The position numbers and the translations under genes are program-made. A stretch of DNA of 64,000 nt from the NCBI GenBank assembly GCA_965262585.1, contig OZ253546.1:2356001-2420000 (forward strand). Reading direction: 5' to 3'. Below, piece after piece: positions 26,032 to 41,000 of this stretch; within the stretch, counting starts at the first letter, position 1; each line of letters opens with the position of its first letter. Under the pieces are notes generated by a model. The model worked only from the letters and a program-made list of their open reading frames with translations. It was not told where the DNA came from and did not search any database. This stretch comes from JAHRAW01 sp965262585 (lineage in GTDB: Bacteria; Pseudomonadota; Gammaproteobacteria; Arenicellales; Poriferihabitantaceae).

Positions 26032-29000
26032 ATGATGATGATACCCCCCCCCCCCCCCCTCTCTATTTTGGCACGATGCCATCATTTCCGTGAAGGGGCG
26101 GTGAAGCGGGTGCGGCGGCGGGTTGGTGTTTTATTGCTGGGGCTGAGTTTGTTTGGCGGGGTGGTTTCGCAGGTTAATGCGCAGGCGACCAACGAGCGGC
26201 CGGTTGCCGATGCCGGACCGGATCTAACCGTGGAGGTGGGCGAGGAAATAATATTAGACGGCAGCGCCAGTTTTGACCCGGACGGCGAGATAGTGTTTTA
26301 TCTATGGTTTGAAGGCGGTTTACTTCCCGGTGTATTTGTCGGCGCCCGAAATGGCCCCACAGTGACTTTTCGGATAACGTCTGCAAAGACTGGTGCTGTA
26401 CTCTTGTCTGTCAGGGACAATGGAGGCTTATTAAATCAAAATGCCGCACTCATAACCGGAAAGACCGTACCGGCACTAACGTTGCCGACCCCGCCTAACC
26501 AGATATACATAAGCGAACAACTCATCCCCGTCGTGACCCTGCCGGAGTCCGGCGGCGGTAGCAGGGACTACCCGGCGCGCACCTATACGGTTTCGGGGCT
26601 GCCGCCGGGGCTGACTTTTGATCCGGCCACCCGCGAGTTGTCCGGCACACCGACCATGCCCGGCGATACCACCGTGACCTACCGGGTGACGGAGCCGGAT
26701 ACTACGCTCATGCGAAGCGCGACTGCTATGTTCACGATTGAGGTGTTGCCGCCGCTATTGGTTTTGCCTACCCCGGACGACCAGCACTTCACACGTGGCC
26801 AGTCTATCGATGTGACCCTGCCGGAGGCCGGCGGCGGTGTCGGTTCTTATACCTACACCCTGAGCGGGGCTGTTTTAGCGACCCTCAATCTGACCTTTGA
26901 TGAGACAACCCGCGCCATCACCGGCAGCGGCGATTTTCGCAGCAACCGGGTGGGGGATCATGTCTACACGACCGGCGAACTGACCTACACCGTCACGGAC
27001 GGCGCGAACGAAACCGAAAGCATTACCTTCGATGTGACATCCCATGACCGGCCGTCATTCCCGGACTTGGAGGATGTCGCCCATACTGCGGGCATACCAT
27101 TCGCCCTGACCTTGCCGGAACCCCGCCGCGATGGTGTCGATCGCTTTGGTGCGCCGCCGCAGACCTATACCCTGACCGCGATGGGCGGCGGTGCCCTGCC
27201 GGACGGTTTGACCTTTGATGGAACCCGCGAGTTGTCCGGCACGCCGACCACGACCGGGATATTCCCCTTGAACTACCGGATAGACGACTTCAACGCCGCC
27301 CAAAGCAATCGCGACTTCAACCTAATCATCAATCACCCGCTGCCCCCAGCCGAAGATTATTTTGTAACCACTTGGCAGACTTCCGGGCCGGACGAAACCA
27401 TCACCATTCCCACCCAGGGCGAGGGTTATTTTTACACCGTCGACTGGGGCGATAGCACTACTACCCGCGCCCACACCAACGCCGCCACGCATATTTATTC
27501 CACGCCGGATACATATGTAGTGCGCATCAGCGGCGATTTCCCACGGATTTATTTTAATAATAGCGGCGATAGACAAAAGATCACTGCCATCAATCAATGG
27601 GGCAATCAACCCTGGACTTCCCTGGCGAATGCTTTTTCCGGTGCCACCAATCTCGCCGGGCAAGCAAGCGATGCCCCTGATTTAAGTGGTGTTACCGATA
27701 TGAGTTCAATGTTTTCCGGTGCCAGTGCCTTTAACCAAAACATTGGTGGTTGGGATGTGAGTAAGGTTACCAATATGGAGCAGATGTTTAATGGCGCCAC
27801 TGCCTTTGATCAAGATATTGGTGATTGGAATGTCAGCAAGGTTACTAATATGGTGCGGATGTTGGAAGGCGTGGAACTTTCTGTGGAGAACTACGATGCG
27901 TTATTGACCGGTTGGGCTGATATAAGCACCGGTGAAACGGCATTACAACCCGACGTTACTTTCCACGGCGGCAATTCCACCTATTGCGCTGTCACCGCCA
28001 GAGATGCTTTGACTGATCCGCCGAATAACTGGACGATTACCACGGATGGCGGACTAGACGGCAGTTGCGATGCGACTTTGAGCGACCTGTCGCTGTCGAC
28101 CGGGCGGTTAAATGTAGCCTTTGATGCGACTATTACCGCATACACCGCTTTCGTTGTTAATGACATCGAAAGCACCACAATCACGGCAACCACCACCGAG
28201 GACACCACCGCCTTCGAAATCACCGGCACTGCCGCAGATAACCTCACACCATTAAGCGTAATCGACACCACCGTTTCGGATTTAACCGAGGGCGATAACC
28301 TCATCACCATTACCGCAACCGCACAAAACGGCGTTGCCACACAAGTCTACACCATCATTGTTACCCGTGCCCCATCGCCCACGCTCACGGATGATTTTGT
28401 AACCACCTGGCGGACTAGCGGGGCGAACGACACCATCACCATTCCGACCTTTCCGGGGGCAACCTATAACTACACTATTGATTGGGGGGATACTACTGCC
28501 CTATCCACCGGCGTCACCGGAGAAGCCACCCATACCTACACCGCACAAGGCGATTATGTGGTGCGCATCAGCGGCATTTTCCCGCGGATTTATTTTAATA
28601 ATACAGGCGATAGACTGAAAATCATCGCCGTCAATCAATGGGGCACTCAACGATGGACTTCCATGGCGAATGCTTTTCACGCTGCCTCTAATCTAGTCGG
28701 TATGACAAGCGATGTCCCTGATTTAAGAAATGTTACCGATATGTCGAATATGTTTAATTCTGCCGCCAGATTTAATCAGAATATTAATGATTGGGATGTG
28801 AGTAAGGTTACCAATATGTCGGGGTTGTTTAATCGTGCCTCTGCCTTTAGGTCGGACATTAATGATTGGGATGTGAGTAAGGTTACCGATATGTCGAATA
28901 TGTTCACCAATCTCTTTAACTTTAATCAGGATATTGGTGATTGGGAGGTGAGTAGTGTTACCAATATGTCGAATATGTTCCTCGGTTCCTTTAACTTTAA

Positions 29001-32000
29001 TCAGGATATTGGTGGTTGGGATGTGAGTAGTGTTACCGATATGTCGGCTATGTTTAGTGCTGCCACTTTCTTTAATCAGGACCTTGGTGATTGGGATGTC
29101 GGCAGGGTTACCGATATGACCAACATGCTTCGCAGCACTCCGCTTTCCATGGATAACTACCATTCGTTATTGACGGGTTGGGCCGCCATAGAGCCCGGCG
29201 AATCGGCGCTACAAGACGGCGTTACTTTCCACGGCGGCAATGCCATGTATTGCGCCGCTACCGCCGCCAGAAATATTTTGACTGGTGCGCCGAATAACTG
29301 GATCATTACCGATAACGGACAAGCCGCCGGTTGCTCCTCCGATGCCAGTTTGAGCGCCATGTCGCTGTCGCCCGGGAGGTTGAACCCAACTTTTGATACC
29401 GCTATTTTCAGGTATACCGTAAATGTTGCCAACAACATCACCAGCACCACAATCACGGCAACCGCCACCGATGACAATGCCGCCATTGAAATCACCGGCA
29501 CGGATATAAGTGGCACCGCATTAAGCGTAAGCGGCGCACTGGTTTCAGGCTTAACCGCAGGCGCGAACACCATCACCATTACCGTTACCTCGCAAGATAA
29601 CACCGCCATAAAGACCTACACCCTCACGGTTTTTCAAATCGCCTCGCCTTCCACAGATGATTTTGTAACCGTCTGGCGGACTTCTCTGGCGAATGAAAGC
29701 ATCACCATTCCCACCTTCCCAGCGGAGACCTACGATTACATCGTTGACTGGGGGGATGGCAATTCTGCCATCAACCAAAGCGGAGACGCCACGCACATAT
29801 ACGCCACACCGAGCAATTATACGGTGCGCATCAGCGGCACTTTTCCACGGATTTATTTTAATAATGGCGGCGATAGACTGAAAATCATCGCCATCAACCA
29901 ATGGGGCACGCAAGCGTGGACTTCGATGCAGCGGGCTTTTTTCGGTGCGCAAACCCTTGCCGGGCAAGCAACCGATGAGCCTGATTTAAGTAATGTTACC
30001 GACTTGAGTTTTATGTTTGCTGAAGCCGACCTATTTAATCAGAATATTAGTAAGTGGGATGTGGGTAATGTTACCGATATGAACCTGATGTTTTCTTCTG
30101 CCTTCATCTTTAATCGGGATATTAGTGAGTGGGATGTGAGTAAGGTTACCAATATGTTCGGCATATTTTCTGCTACCAGTTTATTTAATCAGGATATTGG
30201 TGGTTGGGATGTGGGTAGTGTTACTAATATGCGCTCCATGTTTTCTGGTACCCTGACCTTTAATCAAGACCTTAGTGCTTGGGATGTGAGTAATGTTACC
30301 GATATGCGTTCGATGTTTTTTAATAGCATTGGATTTAATCAGAATCTTGGTGCTTGGGATGTGAGTAGTGTTACCAATATGGAAAGTATGCTCTCAGGTG
30401 TCAGGCGGACTCTGGATGGGGAGTTTGGGTTGAGCGATGATAATTACGATGCGTTGTTGCGGGGTTGGTCGACGATAAGTGACGGTGAGTCGCCATTACA
30501 AAGGGGCGTTACTTTCGATGCCGGCGATTCCAAACGTTGCTTCGCCGGCGCCGCCAGAGATATTTTGACCGCCGACGACGGCAATAACTGGACCATCTCC
30601 GATGGCGGACAAGTCACCGCCTGTGGCGATGCCAGTCTGAGCAGTTTGTCTATCTCGCCGGCAATATTGAATCGAACTTTTGATGCCGCTACTACCGAAT
30701 ACAGCACCGTGATTGAACCTGACATCAACAGCATCACAATCACGGCAACCACCACCGAGGACGCCGCCGCCATCACCGCAATCGCCGGTGTTGATGCACA
30801 GGACACAGCGTTGGTGGTAAGCCGCGACACCGTTTCGGGCTTCACCGGGGGCACAAACACCATAACCATTACCGTTACCGCACCAGACGACATTTCCACC
30901 GAGACCTACACCATCACGGTTATCCAACCCGCCCCGCCATCCACGGATGACTTTGTAACCACTTGGCGGACTACTACGGCAAATGAAAGCATCACCATTC
31001 CGACCTTTCCGGGGATAGCCTACGACTACACTGTTAATTGGGGCGATGGCACCGCTCCCGAGACCGGCGTCAGCGGGAACGCCACGCACATATATGCCCT
31101 AGCACATGATTATAGGGTGAGCATCAGCGGCACTTTTCCACGGATTTATATTAATGGAACCGGCGATAGAAGCAAAATCAGAGCCATCAATCAATGGGGC
31201 AATCAACAATGGACTTCGATGGCGGATGCTTTTTCCGTCGCCGTAAATCTCGCCGGGCAAGCAAGTGATTCCCCCGATTTAAGTAATGTTACCGATATGT
31301 CGCACATGTTTTCTAATGCCCAGGTATTTAATCAGGATATTAGTGAGTGGGATGTGGGTGGTGTTATCAATATGTCGAGCATGTTTAATCAGGCCCGGGC
31401 ATTTAATCAGGATATTAGTGAGTGGGATGTGAGTAAGGTTACCAATATGTCGAGCATGTTTTCGAGTGCGAATTCCTTTAACCAAGACATCGGTGATTGG
31501 AATGTCGGCAATGTTACCAATATGTCGAACATGTTTATCGGCGCCGTTGCCTTTAATCAGAATATTAATGAGTGGAATGTCAGTAGTGTTACCAATATGG
31601 GTGGCATGTTTTCGAGTGCGAATTCCTTTAACCAAAACATCGGTGATTGGAAGGTCGGCAATGTTACCAACATGGAGAACATGTTTTTTAGTAACTTCTT
31701 AAGTAATTCATTTAATCAAGATATTGGTGATTGGGATGTCAGCAGCGTTACCAATATGGATGGTATGTTTTTTGGTGCCGATGGCCATGCCTTTAACCAA
31801 GATATTGGTGACTGGGAAGTGAGTAAGGTTACTACTATGGTAGAAATGTTTCGGAATTCCAATTTCAACCAAAACATCGGTGATTGGGATGTCGGCAGTG
31901 TTACCGATATGGGTGGCATGTTTAACGCCGTTACGCTTTCCGTGGCTAACTACGATGCGCTGTTGTTGGGCTGGTCTACCATAGATGACGATGAATCGCC

Positions 32001-35000
32001 ACTACAAACCGGCGTTATCTTCAATGGCGGCAATTCCCAATTTTGCTTCGCCGGCACCGCCAGAGATATTTTGACCGCCGACCCCGGTGCTAACTGGACC
32101 ATCTTCGATGGCGGACAAGTCGCCACCTGTGGCGATGCCAGTTTGAGTAGTTTGTCTATCTCGCCGGCACCGTTGAATGAAACTTTTGACGCCGATACTA
32201 CCGAATACAGCACCTTGATTGAACCGGACACCAACAGCATCACCATCACGGCAACCACCACCGAGGACGCCGCCGCCATCACCGCAATCGCCGGCACCGC
32301 CGCAAATGACACCACACCGCTAATCGTAAGCGGCGACACCGTTTCGGGTTTCAGCGTAGGCGATAACACCATCACCGTTACCGTTACCGCACTAGACCAA
32401 GTTACCACCGAGACCTACACCATCACGGTTGTTCAAATCGCCCGGCCATCGGCGGATGATTTTGTAACCACCTGGCGAGTCGCCGCGGGCTCAAGCATCA
32501 CCATTCCCACCTTTCCGGGGATAACCTACGACTACACTGTTAATTGGGGCGATGGCCAGTCTAACACCGGCGTCACCGGCAACGCCATGCATGTATATGC
32601 CGTAGCACGCGATTATAGGGTGAGCATCAGCGGCACTTTTCCACAGATATTGTTTGATAATGGCGGCGATAGAGATAAAATTATCGCTATCAACCAATGG
32701 GGTGATCAACAATGGAGTTCCATGGCGAGTGCTTTCCTCGGCGCCGGAAATCTCGCCGGGCAGGCAACTGATGTTCCTAATTTAAGTAGTGTTGCCAGTA
32801 TGAGTGAAATGTTTTCTGGTGCCAGTGCCTTTAATCAAAATATTGGTGATTGGAATGTGAGTAGCGTTACCAATATGAATGCAATGTTTAATGGTGCCAG
32901 TACCTTTAATCAGGCTATTGGTGATTGGAATGTGAGTAGTGTTACCAGTATGTCGAGTATGTTTTTGAGTGCCACTGCCTTTGATCAGGATATTGGTAAT
33001 TGGAATGTGGGTAATGTTACCGATGTGACGAATATGTTTACCAACGTTACGCTTTCCACGGACAACTACGATTCGCTGTTGCAGGGTTGGTCTACCATAG
33101 AGACCGGAGAATCGGCGCTACAAGCGGGCCGTTTCTTCAGTGCCGGAAATTCCAAATTTTGCACCGCCACCGCCGCCAGAGATATTTTGACCGCCGACCC
33201 CGGTGCTAACTGGACCATCACCGATCGCGGACAAGTCGCCGCCTGTGGCGATGCCAGTCTGAGTGCCCTATCGCTGTCGCCCGGAATGTTGAATCAAACT
33301 TTTGCCGCCGATACTACCGAATACAACGCCGTGATTGAATCGGACATCACCGGCATCACAATCACCGCAACCACCACCGAGGACACCGCCACCATCACCG
33401 CAATCACCGGCGCTGATGCCGAGGGCACGGCGCTGGTGGTAAGCGGCGATGCCGTTTCGGGCTTCGCCTTTTCGGGCTTCACCGGGGGCGCAAACACCAT
33501 AACCATTACCGTTACCGCACAAGACCAAGTTACCACCGAGACCTACACCATCACGGTTGTTCAAGTTGCCCCGCTATCCGATAATGATTTTGTAACCACT
33601 TGGCGGACTACATCGGCAAATGAAAGCATCACCATTCCGACCGTTCTGAGGACAACTTACGACTACGATATTGATTGGGGTGATGGCATGTCGGACACCG
33701 GCGTCACCAGAGACGCCACGCACATGTATGCCACACAAGGCGATCATGAAGTGCGCATTAGCGGCACTTTTCCACGGATTTATTTTAATAATGTCGGCGA
33801 TAGACTGAAAATCATTGCCATCAATCAATGGGGCACGCAAGCGTGGACTTCGATGCATCGGGCTTTTTTCGGTGCCAACAATCTCGCCGGGCAAGCAAGT
33901 GATTCCCCTGATTTAAGTAATGTTACCAATACGTCTTTGATGTTTACTAATGCCACTTCCTTTAATCAGGATATTGGTGAGTGGGATGTGAGTAAGGTTA
34001 CCAATATGAGCGATATGTTTAATAATGCCACTTCCTTTAATAAGGATATTAATAATTGGAATGTGGGTAGTGTTACCACTATGGATCGTATGTTTAATAA
34101 TGCCGCTTCTTTTAATCAGGATATTGGTGATTGGGATGTCAGTAGCGTTACCGATATGGACGATATGTTTCGTACTGCCCGTGCCTTTAATCAGGATATT
34201 AATGATTGGGATGTGAGTAAGGTTACCAATATGCGTTTTATGTTTCTCGGTGCCACTGTATTTGATCAAGACCTGAGTGGTTGGGATGTCAGCAGTGTTA
34301 TCCTTTTGCGGGACATGTTTCTCAGCGCCGCTGCTTTTAATCAAGACCTGAGTAGTTGGGATGTCAGCAGTGTTACCAGTATGAGGAACATGTTTCGCGA
34401 CGCCGCTGCTTTTAATCAAGCCCTGAGTGGTTGGGATGTCAGCAGTGTTACCGATATGTCTACCATGTTTTCCGGCGCCACTGCTTTTAATCAAGACCTG
34501 AGTGATTGGGATGTCAGCAGTGTTATGAATATGAATAGTATGTTTGCCGACGCCACTGCTTTTGATCAAGACCTGGGTGGTTGGGATGTCGGTAGTGTTA
34601 ACAATATGGGAGCCATGTTGAACAACGTTACGCTTTCCGTTGAGAACTACGATTCACTGTTGCAAGGTTGGTCTACCATCGATATCGATGGCGGTGAGTC
34701 GCCACTACGAAACAGCGTTGGCTTCAATGCCGGAAATTCCAAATTTTGCACCGCCACCGCCGCCAGAAATATTTTGACCGCCGACGACGGCAATGACTGG
34801 AGGATTACCGATGGCGGACAAGTCGCCGCCTGTGGCGATGCCAGTCTGAGTGCTCTATCGCTGTCGCCCGCAACCTTGAATCAAACTTTTGCCGCCGATA
34901 CTACCGAATACAACGCCGTGATTGAACCGGACATCACCGGCATCACAATCACCGCAACCACCACCGAGGACGCCGCCGCCATCACCGCCACCATCGGCGC

Positions 35001-38000
35001 TGATGCCGAGGGCACGGCGCTGGTGGTAAGCGGCGATGCCGTTTCGGGCTTCGACTTTTCGGGCTTCACCGAGGGCGCAAATACCATAACCATTACCGTT
35101 ACCGCACTAGACCAAGTTACTACCGAGACCTACACCATCACGGTTGTTCAAGTTGCCCCGCTATCCGATAATGATTTTGTAACCACTTGGCGGACTACAT
35201 CGGCAAATGAAAGCATCACCATTCCGACCTTTCCGGGGATAACTTACGACTACGCTGTTGATTGGGGTGATGGCATGTCGAACACCGGCATCACTGGCGA
35301 TGCTACTCACCTGTATGCCACACAAGGCGAGCATGAAGTGCGCATTAGCGGTGTTTTTCCACAGATTTTTATTGATGGTGGCGACGGGAAAGATAAAATC
35401 ATCGCTATCAATCAATGGGGCAATCAACAATGGGCCTCCATGGTAGATGCTTTTCGGGGCACCTTAAATCTAGTCGGGCTGGCAAGCGATGTTCCTGATT
35501 TAAGTAATGTTACCAATATGAGGAGAATGTTTGCCAGTGCCAGTGCCTTTAACCAAGATATTGGTGAGTGGGATGTGAGTAAGGTTACCAATATGGATAA
35601 TCTGTTTTTCCAAGCCAGTGCCTTTAATCAGAATATTGGTGATTGGACTGTGAGCAATGTTACCAATATGAGCAATATGTTTACTTCTGCCAGTACTTTT
35701 AATCAGGATATTGGTGATTGGAATGTCAGTGGTGTTACTGATATGTCGAACATGTTTAGTAGTGCAACTGCTTTTGATCAGGACCTTGGTGGTTGGGATG
35801 TCGGCAATGTTACCACTATGGAAAACATGTTGAACAATGTTACGCTTTCCGCTGAGAACTACGATTCACTGTTGCAAGGTTGGTCTACCATCGATACCGC
35901 CGCCGATGAATTGCCACTACAAATCGGCGTTCCCTTCGATGCCGGAAATTCCCAATATTGTACCGCCACCGCCGCCAGAAATATTTTGACCGCCGACCCC
36001 GGTCCTAACTGGAACATTACCGATGACGGACAAGTCGCCGCTTGTGGCGATGCCAGTTTGAGTGCCCTGTCGCTGTCGCCCGGGGTTTTGAATCAAACTT
36101 TTGATGCCGCTACTACCACCTACACCGCTTCGGTTGCCACTGACATCGAAAGTATCACCATCACGGCACCCACCACCGAGGATGTCGCCACCATCACCGC
36201 AATCACCGGCACTAATATAAGTGGCACAGCGTTAGTGGTAAGCGGCAACACCGTTTCGGGTCTCACTATAGGCACAAACACCATAACCATTACCGTTACC
36301 GCACAAGACCAAATTGACACCGAGACCTACACCATCACCGTTACTCGATCCTCATCCACCGCATCCACGGATGATTTTGTAACCACCTGGCGCACTACCG
36401 GGATGAATGACGCCATCACCATCCCCACCTTTTTGGGGGCAACTTACGACTACTTCGTTGATTGGGGCGATAGCACTACCAGCACCGAGAACGGCGACGC
36501 TGCGCATATTTATGCCCTGCCAAACAGTTATGAAGTGCGCATCAGCGGTACTTTTCCACAAATTCGTATCTCCGCCGGAACCGGAGACGGAGTACCCGGA
36601 GAACGAAGTGCTATTGCAGAAAAAATCATCGCCATCAATCAATGGGGCACTCAACAATGGACTTCCATGGCGAATGCTTTTTCCGGTGCTACAAATCTAG
36701 TCGGACTGGCAAGCGATGCCCCCGATTTAAGTAATGTTACTAGTATGGTAGGTATGTTTACTGGTACCCGTGTCTTTAATCAGGATATTGGTGGTTGGGA
36801 TGTGAGTAAGGTTACCAAGATGGGGCGGATATTTAGAAATGCCTCTGCCTTTAATCAAGATATTAGTGAATGGAATGTGAGTAATGTTACTAGTATGAGC
36901 GGTATGTTTGATGGTGCTACTGCCTTTAATCAAGATATTGGTGGATGGGATGTGAGTGATGTTACTAGTATGGACGATATGTTTATTGATGCTACTGCCT
37001 TTAATCAAGATATTGGTGATTGGAATGTGAGTAAGGTTACCGACATGAATGGCATGTTTCGCAGGGTTACGCTTTCCACGAAAAACTACGATTCGCTGTT
37101 GCGGGGTTGGTCTACGATAGATTCAGACGAAACCGCATTACAAACGGGCGTTGTCTTCGGTGCCGGCAATTCCACCTATTGCGATACCGCCGCCAGAACT
37201 ATTTTGATGGCTGATGACGGCGCTAACTGGACCATTACCGATGGCGGGGAAAGCCCCACCTGTGGCACTGCCAGTTTAAGCGATTTATCTGTCTCGCCCG
37301 GAGGGTTGGGTGAAACCTTTGCCACCAATACGCTCACCTACACGGCAACGGTTGAAGGCAATATCACCGAAACCACAATCGCCGCAACCACCACCAACGG
37401 CAGCGCTTCCATCGTAATCGCCGGCACTGATACCTTTGGCACGGCATTAACCGTAACCGAGCAACTGGTTTCGGGCTTAACCGTTGGTGCGAATATCATC
37501 ACCGTTGCCGTTACTTCAGCAGACGGCAACGCCACACAAACCTATGCCATCACCGTTACTCGAGCCGTCCCTCCGCCCACACCCGCCGATGATTTTGTAA
37601 CCACTTGGCGGACTTCCGGGGATAACGAAACCATCACCATTCCCACCGAAGGTAGTGGGTATGATTATTCGGTTGATTGGGGCGATAACACGGCTATTTC
37701 TACCAACCAAACCGGCGACGCTACGCATGTTTATGCCACGGCAGGCGAACATGTAGTGCGCATCATCGGCGCTTTCCCACGGATTTATATTAATGATGAA
37801 GGCGATAACGAGAAAATCATCGCTATCAATCAATGGGGTAATCAAGTATGGAATTCAATGGAGAATGCTTTTTTTGGCGCCGTAAATCTGATTGGGGAAG
37901 CAACTGACGCCCCTGAGTTACGTAGGGTTGGCAGTATGATGGGTATGTTCCAGCGTGCCAGTTCGTTTAATCAGGCTATTGGTGATTGGGATGTGAGTAA

Positions 38001-41000
38001 TGTTACCAATATGGGTAATCTATTTTTCAATGCCAGTGCTTTTGATCAGGATATTGGTGGGTGGGATGTCGGCGGGGTTACGGATATGTCGCGAATGCTT
38101 CGTGGCACCGCGTTTTCTACGGCTAACTACGATGCATTGTTGCGGGGTTGGTCTACTATAGATAGCGGCGAAAGCGCATTAGTAAGCGGCGTTATCTTTG
38201 GGGTCGATAACGCCACCTATTGTGCCACCGCGGCTAGAAATTCTTTAGCGAGTGCGCCGACTAGTTGGGATATTTCCGATGCCGGACAAAGCACCACTTG
38301 CACCGCTAATGACGATGCCGGTTTGAGTGGTTTGGCGTCGTCGCCCGATGCTTTGGCTGAAACCTTTGCCACCGATACGCTCACCTATACCGCATCGGTT
38401 GCCCATGTTACTAGCAGTGCCACAATCACGGCAACCGCCAGCGATAGCAATGCCAACCTTGTAATCACCGGCACCGCCGCCAATGGCACCACGCCATTAA
38501 CCGAAAGCAGCGGCGTGGTTTCGGGTTTAACCGCAGGCAATAACACCATCACCATCACCGTTACCGCACAAGACGGCACCACCACGCAAGCCTATACCAT
38601 CACCGTTGATCGAGATGCCCCACCATCCCCGGATTATTTTATAACCACATGGCAGACTTCCGGGGCGAATGAAAACATTACTATTCCGACCTTTGCGGGG
38701 CCAACTTATAACTACGCCGTTGATTGGGGCGATGATACGGCTATGTCCACCGGCGTTAACGGAGACGCCACCCATATCTACGCCGAGGCGGGCGATTATG
38801 AAGTGCGCATTAGCGGCACTTTCCCACGGATTTATATTAATGATAGCGGCGATAAAGATAAAATCATCGCTATCAACCAATGGGGCAATCAAGTATGGAC
38901 TTCGATGGAGGATGCTTTTTTCGGTGCATCCAATCTGGTCGGGCTGGCAAGCGATGTTCCTAATTTAAGTAGTGTTACGGTTATGACTGGAATGTTTTCC
39001 AATGCCAGTGTCTTTAATCAGGATATTGGTAATTGGAATGTGAGTAAAGTTACCGATATGGATTTTATGTTTAATGGTGCCACTGCTTTTGATCAAGATA
39101 TTGGTAATTGGACTGTGAGTAGCGTTACCAATATGAATTCTATGTTTAGAGATGCCACTGCCTTTAATCAGGATATTGGTAGTTGGAATGTGAGTAGTGT
39201 TACCGATATGAACAGTATGTTTAGAGATGCCGTTGCCTTTGATCGGGATATTGGTAGTTGGAATGTCAGTATCGTTACCAATATGAGCAATATGTTGAAC
39301 GGTGCTACGCTTTCTGTGGCTAACTACGATGCGTTGTTGCGGGGTTGGTCTACTATCGATGACGATGAAACCGCATTACAAAGCGACCTTACTTTCGATG
39401 CCGGAGATTCCACCTATTGCGCCGTCTTCGCCAGAGGTAGGTTGACCGATGCGCCGAATAGTTGGACGATTACCGATGGCGATTCAAGCCCCGATTGCGT
39501 CATCGGCACCGATGCCAGTTTGAGTGCCCTGTCGCTGATGCCCGGTATTTTGAATGAAACTTTTAATACCGCTACTTTCGCGTATACCGCAGACGTTGCC
39601 ACCACCATCACCAGCACCGCAGTTACGGCAACCCTTACCGATGACAATGCCGCCATTGTAATCACCGGCACCGCCGCAAATGGCACTACACCGCTAACCG
39701 AAACCAACGGAATGGTTTCAGGCTTAACCGAAGGCGATAACATCATAACTATTACCGTTACCGCACAAGACGCCACCACCACAAAAAACTACACCATCAT
39801 CGTTACTCGATCCCCGCCACCATCCACAGATAATTTTGTAACCACCTGGCGGACTGCCGGGGCGAATGACACCATCACTATTCCCACCACCGGCGACGGC
39901 TATAATTATTCGGTTGATTGGGGCGATGACACTATATCCACCGGCGTCACCGGCAACACGACTCATACCTACGCCGAACCGGGCGATTATGAAGTGCACA
40001 TCAGCGGCACTTTCCCACGGATTTTCTTTAATAATGCCGGTGATAGAGAGAAAATCATCGCCATCAATCAATGGGGCAATCAACAATGGACTTCGATGAG
40101 GGGGGCTTTTTCCGGCGCCACAAATCTAGCCGGGCAAGCAACCGATGAACCTGATTTAAGCAATGTTACCGATATGGCTGGAATGTTTTCCCAAACCAGT
40201 GCCTTTAATCAGGAGATTGGTGATTGGAATGTGAGTAATGTTACCGATATGGCTGGAATGTTTTCCCAAGCCAGTGCCTTTAATCGGGAGATTGGTGGTT
40301 GGAATGTGAGTAAGGTTACCGATATGAACGGAATGTTTTTTAGCGCCACTGCCTTTAATCAGGTTATTGGTAATTGGAATGTGGGTAAAGTTACCGATAT
40401 GAGCAATATGCTTCAGGGTGCCGTTGCCTTTAATCAGGACATTGGTAATTGGAATGTGGATGCGGTTACCAAGATGGATGGTATGTTTCTTGGTGCCCGT
40501 GACTTTAATCAAGATATTGGTAGGTGGAATGTGAGTAATGTTACCGATATGGAAAATATGCTTTCCAATGTCACGGCTTTTAATCAGAACATTGGTAATT
40601 GGAATGTGAGTAGTGTTACCAATATGAGAGGTATGTTTAGTGGTGCCTTTGCCTTTAATCAGAACATTGGTAATTGGGAGGTGGGCGCGGTTACCAATAT
40701 GAGAAGCATGTTTAGCAGTGCCGCTGCCTTTAATCAGGATATTGGTAATTGGAATGTGGGTGCGGTTACCAATATGGAATTTATGTTTAATAGTGCCGGG
40801 TCCTTTGATCAGAACATTGGTAATTGGGATGTGAGTGCGGTTACCAATATGGGTGGTATGTTTAATGATGTCACGCTTTCCGAGGCTAACTACGATGCGT
40901 TATTGACGGGTTGGGCTGATATTGATGTAGATGCCGATGAAACCGCACTACAAACCGACATCACCTTCGATGGCGGTAATTCCCAATGGTGCACCGCTAC

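Noticed and set aside
33913..34569. 218-residue minus-strand frame with repeating HIGNTADIPTTQVLIK text
   Set aside because: It is the antisense of the BspA repeats; the 75-base period is a multiple of three, so stops are absent in all copies together. Similar frames at 28723-29163, 31279-31635, 36727-37008, 40156-40512 and 48688-49269 have the same cause.
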